DNA of 64,000 bases, taken from the NCBI GenBank assembly GCA_044433645.1, contig JAWXTK010000002.1:54970-118969 (forward strand), given 5' to 3'. The notes under the pieces are model-generated. The model ran no database searches. It was not told where the DNA came from and worked only from the letters and a program-made list of their open reading frames with translations. Shown here piece after piece: positions 28,146 through 35,536 of this stretch; positions within the stretch are counted from its first letter, which is position 1, and the number at the start of each line of letters is the position of its first letter. The DNA is from JAWXTK01 sp044433645 (GTDB lineage Bacteria; Bacteroidota; Bacteroidia; Bacteroidales; Rikenellaceae). The translations under genes and the position numbers were made by a program.

Positions 28146-28391
28146 AGTTAAAAATAGTATAGGTTTTACTTATAATTATTTTAAAAGTTATAAAAAATCA
28201 TTCTATTACAAAGATAATAAATTTTTTCTAAATTCTCACTATCAACGAGTTAAATTATGCAAAAAAAATACCCCTTATTTTTCTATATAAATTAAATTGA
28301 AACAAACAATAGCAAAAAGCAAATTTATTAACAATTTTATTCACAATTTTGTATCATAGAAAAACAACCTAAAGAACACTTATTAACACTA
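28146..28391 (+). promoter_or_regulatory. dnaA upstream region with DnaA-box-like sites
   Basis: This 246-bp AT-rich gap separates dnaA from the divergent phosphohexomutase gene. It contains TTATTCACA (28337-28345), an exact match to the DnaA box TTATNCACA. It also has two identical TTATTAACA copies (28325-28333 and 28380-28388) that differ from the box at one position. All three are in the same orientation, and the last sits 3 nt before the dnaA start. The simplest reading is autoregulation of dnaA by DnaA. An origin is possible but not shown. Confidence 0.55.
28209..28216 (-). promoter_or_regulatory. Candidate -7 box for the phosphohexomutase gene
   Basis: The minus strand reads TATCTTTG, an exact TAnnTTTG match, 64 nt upstream of the start codon. 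No TTTG at the right spacing was found. Confidence 0.5.
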
Positions 28392-29825
28392 ATGACAACT
28401 AACACTCCCAACATAATTGATGATATCTGGCAAACATGCTTGTTAAGAATTAAAGAACAAACTTCAGCTGACGAATTTACAAAATGGTTTCAACCTATCG
28501 TGCCTATTGGTTTCGACGGTAAGACCAAAGTACTTCGCCTGAAAGTTCCTAACGAAAGCTATGTATGTCAAATAGAAAAGAATTATATACCTTTTCTTAA
28601 ACCTATTATTCATCAATATTATGGTGTTGAAACTAGTGTGCGTTATGCTATCCCTATGGCTGAGCAAGCAAAACACCAAACACAGGTTGCAATTCACTCC
28701 GACACAACGGCTATTAACAAACACGTTAATCAAACCAATACAACAAATATACAAAATGCTTTTGCAATTCCAGGCCTAAATAAAAGAAAAATTCTTTTTG
28801 ACCCACAATTAAATCCACATTACACATTTGACACCTTTATAGAAGGGGAGTGTAACCGTTTAGGACGTTCGGCTGGCCTTTCAATTGCAGTTGATCCAGG
28901 AGCTACTCCTTTCAACCCTTTGTTTATTTATGGTGATTCTGGACTTGGTAAAACCCACTTAGTGCATGCTATTGGAAATGAGGTTGTTCAGCGCAATCCT
29001 CAGCTGCAGGTATTGTATATTTCTATGAGCAAATTCCAAGCTCAGTACCAAAACGCATCATTAAAAGGTGAACTTAACGATTTTATGCACTTTTATCAAA
29101 TGATAGACGTGCTTATGATAGATGATATTCACGAGATTGCAGGCAAAACAAAAACACAAAACGCTTTCTTTAATATCTTTAACCACTTACAACTAGCTGG
29201 TAAACAGATAATTATAACTTCCGACAAATCACCAGTTGAGCTTGAAGGCATAGAAGAAAGACTTATCACTCGTTTTAAATGGGGTTTATCAACTCAACTT
29301 ATTCAGCCTGACACAGAGACTAAAACAAGAATCATTAACACCAAGGTTAAGAAAATGAATACTGAAATCCCTGGTGAAGTTGTTGATTTCTTGGCAACAA
29401 ATATTAATGAAAACATACGTGAAATAGAAGGTGCGCTAACATCTTTGGTTGCAAATGCATCTTTTATGAACAAAAAAATCAGCGTTAACCTTGCTAAAGA
29501 AATACTTAAAGTTTATGTATCTTTTCACCAAAAGGAAGTTACAATAGACATGATTAAAGCTGTGGTTAGTAAACAGTTAAACATTGATATCTCAAGTTTT
29601 AATTCACCTAAAAGAACTAGGGAAGTTGCTCAGGCTAGACAAATAGCTATGTACCTTAGCAAACAGCATACAAAACACCCACTTTCGGCCATAGGTGCAG
29701 CCATAGGAGGCAAAAACCACGCTACCGTTTTGCATGCATGCAAAACCATAGCAAATTTAATGGATACAGACAAGATTTTCTCTCAGTTAATCAAAGACAT
29801 AGAGAAACAATTAGCTGCTAAATAA
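28392..29825 (+). CDS. dnaA: Chromosomal replication initiator DnaA
   Basis: Binds origin DnaA boxes and melts DNA to start replication. The 477-residue protein has the N-terminal helicase-loading domain (1-80), a Gln/Asn/Thr-rich linker (about 90-125), and the AAA+ domain with Walker A GDSGLGKTH (181-189) and Walker B in VLMIDDIHEIAGK. The C-terminal helix-turn-helix ends with the DnaA signature IGGKNHATVLHACKTI. It stands alone: DnaA-box-like sites lie upstream and a strong terminator downstream. dnaN is not next to it, which from memory is usual in this phylum. Confidence 0.98.
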   Translation: MTTNTPNIIDDIWQTCLLRIKEQTSADEFTKWFQPIVPIGFDGKTKVLRLKVPNESYVCQIEKNYIPFLKPIIHQYYGVETSVRYAIPMAEQAKHQTQVAIHSDTTAINKHVNQTNTTNIQNAFAIPGLNKRKILFDPQLNPHYTFDTFIEGECNRLGRSAGLSIAVDPGATPFNPLFIYGDSGLGKTHLVHAIGNEVVQRNPQLQVLYISMSKFQAQYQNASLKGELNDFMHFYQMIDVLMIDDIHEIAGKTKTQNAFFNIFNHLQLAGKQIIITSDKSPVELEGIEERLITRFKWGLSTQLIQPDTETKTRIINTKVKKMNTEIPGEVVDFLATNINENIREIEGALTSLVANASFMNKKISVNLAKEILKVYVSFHQKEVTIDMIKAVVSKQLNIDISSFNSPKRTREVAQARQIAMYLSKQHTKHPLSAIGAAIGGKNHATVLHACKTIANLMDTDKIFSQLIKDIEKQLAAK

Positions 29826-29856
29826 ACTTAAAATATTTTACTCACTTTTGAGTAAT

Positions 29857-29894
29857 AAATCCACAAAAATTATATGATTTTTGTGGATTTTTTT
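29857..29894 (+). terminator. Rho-independent terminator of dnaA
   Basis: A perfect 14-bp inverted repeat (29857-29870 and 29877-29890) with a 6-nt loop runs into a T-tract. It starts 31 nt after the dnaA stop. An ATG at 29874 lies in its loop, so the longer reading of the next gene from there is unlikely. Confidence 0.9.
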
Positions 29895-29927
29895 ATAACT
29901 TTACATTTTATAAACAAAAGTGAAGTT

Positions 29928-30389
29928 ATGGGGAAATTAAATGTTGGTGATTTAGCACCAGAATTCGAGTTAAATAATCAAAATGGCGAACTAATTAGTT
30001 CTGAGTCATTAAAAGGCAAAAAATATATCTTGTATTTTTACCCTAAAGATAATACTTCTGGTTGCACAGCCGAGGCTTGTTCTTTGCGCGATGGCCAAAA
30101 AGAATTAGAGAAAATGGGCTTCACTATCCTGGGTGTAAGTAAAGATTCTGAGGCTTCACACCGTAGATTTATAGTAAAACAAAGCTTAACCTTTACTTTA
30201 CTTGCAGACACAGAACACGCTGTGGCTGAGAAATTTGGCGTATGGACTTTAAAGAAAATGTGTGGAAAAGAATACATGGGTATGTTGCGCCACACTTTCA
30301 TAGTTGATGAGAATGGAAAAATCGAGAGGATTTTTGAAAAAGTTAACACAAAAGCTCATTTTGAGCAAATCGTAGATTCTTATAAATAA
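29928..30389 (+). CDS. bcp: Thioredoxin-dependent thiol peroxidase (Bcp/PrxQ)
   Basis: Reduces hydrogen peroxide and organic hydroperoxides with thioredoxin. From ATG 29928 the protein has 153 residues, the normal Bcp length. The motif DNTSGCTAEACSLRD contains peroxidatic Cys46 and resolving Cys51, spaced as in atypical 2-Cys Bcp enzymes. An in-frame ATG at 29874 would add 18 residues, but it falls in the dnaA terminator hairpin, and the family normally begins at LNVGDLAPEF, so 29928 is chosen. recA starts 19 nt after the stop. Confidence 0.94.
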   Translation: MGKLNVGDLAPEFELNNQNGELISSESLKGKKYILYFYPKDNTSGCTAEACSLRDGQKELEKMGFTILGVSKDSEASHRRFIVKQSLTFTLLADTEHAVAEKFGVWTLKKMCGKEYMGMLRHTFIVDENGKIERIFEKVNTKAHFEQIVDSYK

Positions 30390-30408
30390 AAAATACTTAA
30401 ATACTACA

Positions 30409-31410
30409 ATGGCAGAGAAAACACAAATCAATGCAGACAAATTAAAAGTTCTTAGCGCAGTTATGGACAAAATCGAAAAAGATTTTGGCAAGGGCGCTAT
30501 CATGAAAATGAATTCACAAACGACAGAAGATATTGCCGTAATCCCTTCTGGTTCAATTATGTTGGACAAAGCATTAGGGGTAGGAGGATATCCTAAAGGT
30601 CGCGTCATTGAAATTTATGGCCCAGAGTCATCTGGTAAAACGACGCTTGCGATTCACGCTATTGCCGAGGCTCAAAAAGCTGGTGGAATAGCTGCGTTTA
30701 TAGATGCAGAGCACGCTTTTGACAGCACTTACGCTCAACGTTTAGGTGTAGATATAGACAATTTATTGATTTCTCAACCAGATAATGGTGAGCAAGCACT
30801 TGAGATTGCAGACCACTTAATTCGCTCTAGCGCGATAGATATCGTGGTTATCGACTCTGTTGCTGCACTTACACCTAAAGCTGAAATTGAAGGTGATATG
30901 GGAGAGTCTAAAATGGGTCTTCAAGCACGCCTTATGAGCCAGGCTCTTAGAAAGTTGACTGGTAGCATATCAAAAACCAAAACAGTTTGTGTGTTTATCA
31001 ATCAGCTTCGTGATAAAATTGGAGTTATGTACGGTAGCCCCGAAACTACTACGGGTGGTAACGCGCTTAAATTCTATGCTAGTGTGCGTATAGACATACG
31101 TAAAGCAGCTAGCATCAAGGACGGCGACACCATGTTGGGAGTTAGAGCTAAAGTAAAAGTTGTGAAAAATAAAGTTGCGCCACCTTTCCGTAAGGCAGAA
31201 TTTGACATTATGTATGGTCAAGGAATTTCTAAAGTTGGAGAGATAATTGATTTAGGTGTAGAGAATAATGTGGTTAAGAAGGCGGGATCTTGGTTCTCGT
31301 ATGGAGAAAGAAAACTTGGTCAAGGGCGCGATGCAGTAAAAGAATTATTACTTTCTGATAGTGCTTTAATGGAAGAAATTGAGGCTAAAGTCAGAGAATC
31401 ACTATCTTAA
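30409..31410 (+). CDS. recA: Recombinase RecA
   Basis: Forms filaments on single-stranded DNA for homologous recombination and SOS signalling. The 333-residue protein has Walker A GPESSGKTT (71-79), the Walker B strand IVVIDSVAALTPKAEIEGD, and the L2 region ETTTGGNALKFYASVR. It is shorter than E. coli RecA and lacks the long acidic C-terminal tail, ending in KVRESLS. It lies between bcp (19 nt) and rsh (14 nt), probably in one operon. No LexA-type operator was recognised upstream. Confidence 0.98.
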   Translation: MAEKTQINADKLKVLSAVMDKIEKDFGKGAIMKMNSQTTEDIAVIPSGSIMLDKALGVGGYPKGRVIEIYGPESSGKTTLAIHAIAEAQKAGGIAAFIDAEHAFDSTYAQRLGVDIDNLLISQPDNGEQALEIADHLIRSSAIDIVVIDSVAALTPKAEIEGDMGESKMGLQARLMSQALRKLTGSISKTKTVCVFINQLRDKIGVMYGSPETTTGGNALKFYASVRIDIRKAASIKDGDTMLGVRAKVKVVKNKVAPPFRKAEFDIMYGQGISKVGEIIDLGVENNVVKKAGSWFSYGERKLGQGRDAVKELLLSDSALMEEIEAKVRESLS

Positions 31411-31424
31411 TTAAAAGTTTAATT

Positions 31425-33674
31425 ATGACAGGCTATACCCCAGAAGAAGAAGTAGTTATATCTGAATATTATCAGAGGCTAATGCAGTCGTGCGAAGCGA
31501 TTTGCAAAAACGAAGATGATAGAAAACTTATAAACAAAGCATTCGCTCTAGCTAAGGATGCTCACAAAGGTGTGCGCCGAAAATCGGGCGAACCCTACAT
31601 ACTTCACCCTATAGAGGTAGCTCAAATTGTTGTTGACGAGATAGGTCTTGGTGCAAAATCAGTTGCAGCATCACTTCTTCACGATGTGGTCGAAGATACC
31701 GACTACACGGTCGAAGATATGGAGGCAGCATTTGGCACAAGGATAGCCACCATGGTTGACGGACTTACTAAAATGTCAGGAGTTTTTGATAAAGACACTT
31801 CAAAACAAGCTGAATATTTTAGGAAAGTGCTCTTAACTCTTTCCGATGATGTTAGAGTTATACTTATCAAGATAGCCGACCGTTTGCACAACATGAGAAC
31901 CCTGGGTTCTATGCCTGCACATAAGCAAATCAAAATTACAAGTGAGACTATCTATCTATTTGCTCCTCTGGCATTTAGGCTAGGATTATATTCCATTAAA
32001 ACTGAGCTTGAGGACCTTGCACTTAAATATCGTTTCCCTGAACAATATGAGGAAATTAAGCTGCAATTAGAGAAAACTGAAGCTGATAGGAGTAAATTTA
32101 TAGAAAAATTTAATACACCTATCATCCAACAATTAAAAGATAGTGGCATAGATTTCACAGTCTCGGGTAGGGTAAAGAGCATATATTCAATTTGGTCGAA
32201 AATGCAGCGCAAACAAATAGGTTTTGAAGAAATTTACGACCTTTTTGCGATACGCATAGTTTTTAAACCATCGCCAATGATACCCGAAAAATCTCAATGT
32301 TGGCATATATATTCCTTAGTAACAGATATTTACAAACCTAAACCAGACAGAATACGTGACTGGGTAAACATACCTAAAGCAAACGGATATGAGGCACTTC
32401 ACGCCACAGTCATGGGGCCCGACGGTGTTTGGGCTGAGGTGCAGATTCGTTCTGAGCGCATGGAGGAAATAGCCGAAAAAGGCTTTGCAGCGCACTGGAA
32501 ATACAAAAAACTAACTGTTTCTGAAAACGAAGATGAGTTTGATAAATGGTTGAAAAAAATCAGAGAAGCGTTAAATAATCCTACTGAGAATGCTGTGGAT
32601 TTCCTTGACAACTTCAAGATGACTTTATACACAACAGAAATTGTTGTATTTACACCTAAGGGCGATTCGCGCAAACTTCCTCAGGGGGCAACAGCCCTGG
32701 ATTTTGCCTATGAAATTCACTCAAACGTAGGTAATAAAGCTATTGGAGCTAAAATAAATCACAAAATAGAATCCATTTTCACAGGCATTAGAAGTGGTGA
32801 TCAGGTCGAAATAATCACCTCTGACAATGTTGAGCCCACGGCTCAGTGGCTAGAACACGTCACAACTGCCAAGGCCAAGCAATCTATCAAAAATTATCTA
32901 AAACGAAATAACGAAGATAACGTCTTAAATGGCAAGCAGATTTTTGAAATTAAATTACGCGAATTTGGTTTAGCACCAAGTTCTAGAATTTTCAGGAAAA
33001 TTTTGCCTGCTTATGAATGTTCTACAAAAGATGAATTTTACAGTCATCTAGGCGCTGGTATTATAGACCTTGAAAATATAGAGAAAATATTAAAGGAAAA
33101 TACAAATAAGAAAATTCTTAAATTCTGGAGCCTACAAGTTGCTAAGCCCTTTAAATTCTTATCAAATAATAATCCAAATCCTGACAGCATGAAACAGAAG
33201 GAGATGGTAATGGATGATAGCGACCAGGAAGACAAACAATTCACAATAGCTAAATGCTGTAATCCAATTCCTGGCGACCAGGTTATGGGCTACAAAGATA
33301 TTTACACTGGCGAGATTGTTGTTCATAAAACTTCATGTGACGAGCTAACACGTTATGCATCTCAACATGGTGATAGAATTATATCTATCAAGTGGTCAAG
33401 TCGTAAGGCTATGTCATATCTATCAATACTTGAGCTAAGAGGAATAGATAGAGTAGGCATATTAATGGATATAGCATCGGTAATTACTGGCGAGCTTAAC
33501 ATAAATATTCGTGAGCTTAGCATACAAAGTCACGACGGAATTTTTGAAGGAAGAATTAGTTTATACGTTAAAAATATACACGATCTTAATCTAATAATTA
33601 AAAAAGTTAGTGAAATTAAAGGCGTAGACAAAGTAAAACGTATTTTAAGACATAAAGAAGAAAAGGATGAATAG
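31425..33674 (+). CDS. rsh: RelA/SpoT-family (p)ppGpp synthetase/hydrolase
   Basis: Makes and probably degrades the stringent-response alarmones. The 749-residue protein has the N-terminal HD hydrolase domain with HDVVED at 86-91 and IADRLHNMRTL, which looks intact. A synthetase domain follows (GRVKSIYSIWSKMQRKQ, then YDLFAIRIVF). It then has a TGS domain (VVFTPKGDSRKLPQGATALD), a central helical/zinc-finger-like region with cysteines in KCCNPIPGD, and a C-terminal ACT domain. The intact HD motif suggests a bifunctional enzyme. Its 3' end overlaps the next small gene by 8 nt. Confidence 0.95.
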   Translation: MTGYTPEEEVVISEYYQRLMQSCEAICKNEDDRKLINKAFALAKDAHKGVRRKSGEPYILHPIEVAQIVVDEIGLGAKSVAASLLHDVVEDTDYTVEDMEAAFGTRIATMVDGLTKMSGVFDKDTSKQAEYFRKVLLTLSDDVRVILIKIADRLHNMRTLGSMPAHKQIKITSETIYLFAPLAFRLGLYSIKTELEDLALKYRFPEQYEEIKLQLEKTEADRSKFIEKFNTPIIQQLKDSGIDFTVSGRVKSIYSIWSKMQRKQIGFEEIYDLFAIRIVFKPSPMIPEKSQCWHIYSLVTDIYKPKPDRIRDWVNIPKANGYEALHATVMGPDGVWAEVQIRSERMEEIAEKGFAAHWKYKKLTVSENEDEFDKWLKKIREALNNPTENAVDFLDNFKMTLYTTEIVVFTPKGDSRKLPQGATALDFAYEIHSNVGNKAIGAKINHKIESIFTGIRSGDQVEIITSDNVEPTAQWLEHVTTAKAKQSIKNYLKRNNEDNVLNGKQIFEIKLREFGLAPSSRIFRKILPAYECSTKDEFYSHLGAGIIDLENIEKILKENTNKKILKFWSLQVAKPFKFLSNNNPNPDSMKQKEMVMDDSDQEDKQFTIAKCCNPIPGDQVMGYKDIYTGEIVVHKTSCDELTRYASQHGDRIISIKWSSRKAMSYLSILELRGIDRVGILMDIASVITGELNINIRELSIQSHDGIFEGRISLYVKNIHDLNLIIKKVSEIKGVDKVKRILRHKEEKDE

Positions 33675-33981
33675 CGAATTCCTAGAATATCTGCCTTTTA
33701 TAATAATTGCAGCGTTAGCTATCTTTGGCCGTAAGGCTAAGGTACAAAAGCCTATGCAGGAGCAAGACTTTGAGCAAACAGGGTTTGAAATTTTTGATTT
33801 TGTAGAAACTAAGCAAGAAATCACACCTAAAGTATTTAATAAGGTTGAAGAGCATAAAAAACTTGAAATCAAAGAGTTAGACAAAAAGGAAGAAGTCGTA
33901 GAGAGCATACTGCCAGAGGAAATAAATTGGCAGCGCGCAGTGATATATTCTGAATTATTAAAACCTAAATTTAAAGAATAA
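33667..33981 (+). CDS. Small membrane-anchored protein of unknown function
   Basis: I do not recognise a characterised family. The 104-residue product has one N-terminal hydrophobic segment (about residues 8-21, LPFIIIAALAIFG), then a charged Lys/Glu-rich middle (about 25-85). It ends in NWQRAVIYSELLKPKF; from memory, Bacteroidota proteins of this kind share a conserved RAVIYSEI-type ending. It overlaps rsh by 8 nt and abuts the HIT gene with no gap, so it is translated within that operon and is likely real. Topology suggests a cytoplasmic tail. Confidence 0.75.
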   Translation: MNSEFLEYLPFIIIAALAIFGRKAKVQKPMQEQDFEQTGFEIFDFVETKQEITPKVFNKVEEHKKLEIKELDKKEEVVESILPEEINWQRAVIYSELLKPKFKE

Positions 33982-34377
33982 ATGGCATCTATATTTACTA
34001 AAATCATTAAAGGAGAGATTCCTTGCTATAAAGTAGCTGAGGATGAGAATTATTTTGCTTTCCTCGACATAAGCCCCTTACAAAAGGGTCACACACTTAT
34101 TATACCTAAGAAAGAAGAGGATTATATCTTTGATTTAGACGATGAGACGATTGCTGGCATGATGATTTTTGCTAAAAAGGTTGCTAAATCTATCAAAACT
34201 AATCTTGATTGCAAACGTGTCGCTGTCGTGGTGCTTGGTATGGAAGTTCCCCATGCTCATATTCATCTAATTCCTATCAATAGTGAGAAAGATGTAGATT
34301 TTGCAGGGAGTAGGGTAGAGATGAGTAAAGAAGAATTTATCTCCCTAGCGCAGAAATTATCACAAGAAATAGAGTAG
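33982..34377 (+). CDS. HIT-family nucleotide hydrolase
   Basis: Histidine-triad protein, likely hydrolysing nucleoside phosphoramidates or dinucleotides (Hint/HinT-like). The 131-residue length is typical. The triad HAHIHLIPI places His91, His93 and His95, with the N-terminal IFTKIIKGEIPCYKV and FLDISPLQKGHTL hallmarks. The segment before the triad reads VVLGMEVPHAH, close to the Hint form. It is the last gene of bcp-recA-rsh-small protein-HIT and is followed by a strong terminator. The exact substrate is unknown. Confidence 0.93.
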   Translation: MASIFTKIIKGEIPCYKVAEDENYFAFLDISPLQKGHTLIIPKKEEDYIFDLDDETIAGMMIFAKKVAKSIKTNLDCKRVAVVVLGMEVPHAHIHLIPINSEKDVDFAGSRVEMSKEEFISLAQKLSQEIE

Positions 34378-34398
34378 CGTAAAATAAAATATTTACAC

Positions 34399-34430
34399 AA
34401 AGCCCTTAGAGCAATCTAAGGGCTTTTTTT
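34399..34430 (+). terminator. Rho-independent terminator after the HIT gene
   Basis: A perfect 12-bp stem (34399-34410 and 34415-34426) with a GCAA loop runs into seven T. It closes the bcp-recA-rsh operon. Confidence 0.93.
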
Positions 34431-34803
34431 GTGCACTTTATTTATGTAAATAGGGGTTAAAAACGTTATTTTCTCACTGTATAATATAGATGTAAAATAC
34501 TAGAAATCAGTTATTTATGTTGTTTATGTAAACTATAAATAGAAGTAAAATTAAATTATATCAACAAAACTAATAAACAATAGTAAATTTAACATAAAAT
34601 ATAGTATTAAATTACTTAAACTCTGTAAGTTATGTAATTTATATAAAGTTTAAAATAATATAAGAATTTATATTATTTTCATAAGGTTTACCTAGGGTTA
34701 AAATACACTGCGTTACATTTGTAAACGCATAATTTATTCATAAAATTATGTAAATTACTGAGTTTTATTTATATTTGTAAAGTGTTACATAAAACAAATT
34801 ACT
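34431..34803. promoter_or_regulatory. AT-rich intergenic region with repeated TTATGTAA/TTACATTTGTAA motifs
   Basis: This is the longest gene-free stretch of the window. I see no ORF or RNA gene in it. It contains the 8-mer TTATGTAA four times (34442, 34524, 34630, 34746) and its reverse complement TTACATAA once (34785-34792), 11 nt before the XRE start codon. The dyad TTACATTTGTAA lies at 34713-34724, embedded in a longer imperfect dyad with GCG and CGC ends. A TATATTTG promoter-like box is at 34770-34777. The motif density suggests operator half-sites for the adjacent regulator. Confidence 0.5.
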
Positions 34804-35262
34804 ATGAGAGACAGATTAAAAAAGCTTTTAGAAGAGTATGATTTAACATCAACTAAGTTCGCTACAATATTAGGCGTGCAGCCTTCTAGTATCACTCATT
34901 TACTTGGTGGCAGGAATAATCCAAGCTATGACTTCATTAAGCGCGTTTTAAGTAAGTTTAATGAGATTAATCCTGATTGGTTACTCATGGGTCGAGGATC
35001 TATGTTTAGGTCAAATCTAAACCCTGAAAGCGTATCTACAAATGATAATGTTGATAAACAAGTTAAAGAGCCAGTAATTTCAGTGCCAGCTGAGCCAATT
35101 ACAGAAAAACTAGAATCTCAACAAGAAGATAAAACTATAAATACGAAACAAATAGATCATATAAACTCTCTAACAGCCCTAAATACAGACAATAATACTA
35201 TTGAAAACATACTTGTGTTTTACTCTGATTCAACATTCAAACAATTTAAACCCAGAAAATAA
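34804..35262 (+). CDS. XRE-family helix-turn-helix regulator
   Basis: Predicted DNA-binding regulator. The 152-residue protein has an N-terminal Cro/CI-type HTH (about residues 1-62: TSTKFATILGVQPSSITHLL, then GGRNNPSYDFIKRVL) ending in NPDWLLMGRGSMF, a signature shared with phage-repressor-like HTH domains. The C-terminal half (65-152) is polar and probably disordered, without a peptidase S24 domain. It is monocistronic in an AT-rich island with repeated TTACA/TGTAA motifs on both sides, which suggests autoregulation. No phage or plasmid genes adjoin it. Its targets are unknown. Confidence 0.85.
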   Translation: MRDRLKKLLEEYDLTSTKFATILGVQPSSITHLLGGRNNPSYDFIKRVLSKFNEINPDWLLMGRGSMFRSNLNPESVSTNDNVDKQVKEPVISVPAEPITEKLESQQEDKTINTKQIDHINSLTALNTDNNTIENILVFYSDSTFKQFKPRK

Positions 35263-35476
35263 TATTTACAATATTATTTATATTATGTTAACTAGATATA
35301 TGAAGGTGTTATTCTAGAAGGTATAAATATATGTAAATAATTGAGCGTTTATTCCACCTGAATTTAAAATATTTACATTACATTTGTAAATATTGCTATT
35401 TTACAACTGTAATTACATTTGTAAATATGGTGTATTAACTGTCTTTATATCAGGCAAATACAAATGTAAAAATACT
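35263..35476. promoter_or_regulatory. Cluster of TTACA-N2-TGTAA dyads downstream of the XRE gene
   Basis: Three perfect dyads TTACA-N2-TGTAA lie at 35378-35389, 35401-35412 and 35413-35424; the last two abut. A fourth site with one mismatch (ATACAAATGTAA) is at 35458-35469. The first is nested in a larger dyad, ATTTACA-N7-TGTAAAT (35371-35391). Sites with a TT core also contain TACATTTG, a match to the -7 promoter box, so operator and promoter functions may overlap. No ORF is seen. No plus-strand terminator for the XRE gene was found. Confidence 0.55.
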
Positions 35477-35512
35477 AAAAAAAGCACAGAACATTGTTAG
35501 CGCTCTGTGCTT
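35477..35512 (-). terminator. Rho-independent terminator of purU (minus strand)
   Basis: On the minus strand a 9-bp stem (AAGCACAGA at 35482-35490 pairs with 35504-35512) with a 13-nt loop is followed by seven T. It lies 24 nt after the purU stop. Confidence 0.85.
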
Positions 35513-35536
35513 GTAATATTTCAGATAAAAAATATC

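Noticed and set aside
29874..29927. Upstream in-frame start for bcp, adding 18 residues
   Set aside because: The ATG lies in the loop of the dnaA terminator, the added residues are unlike the family, and ATG 29928 gives the standard N-terminus.
34507..34534. dif site in the AT-rich island
   Set aside because: The right-hand arm TTATGTAAACT looks like a XerD arm, but the 11 bases expected for the XerC arm (TCAGTTATTTA) do not fit; kept only as part of a weak hypothesis.
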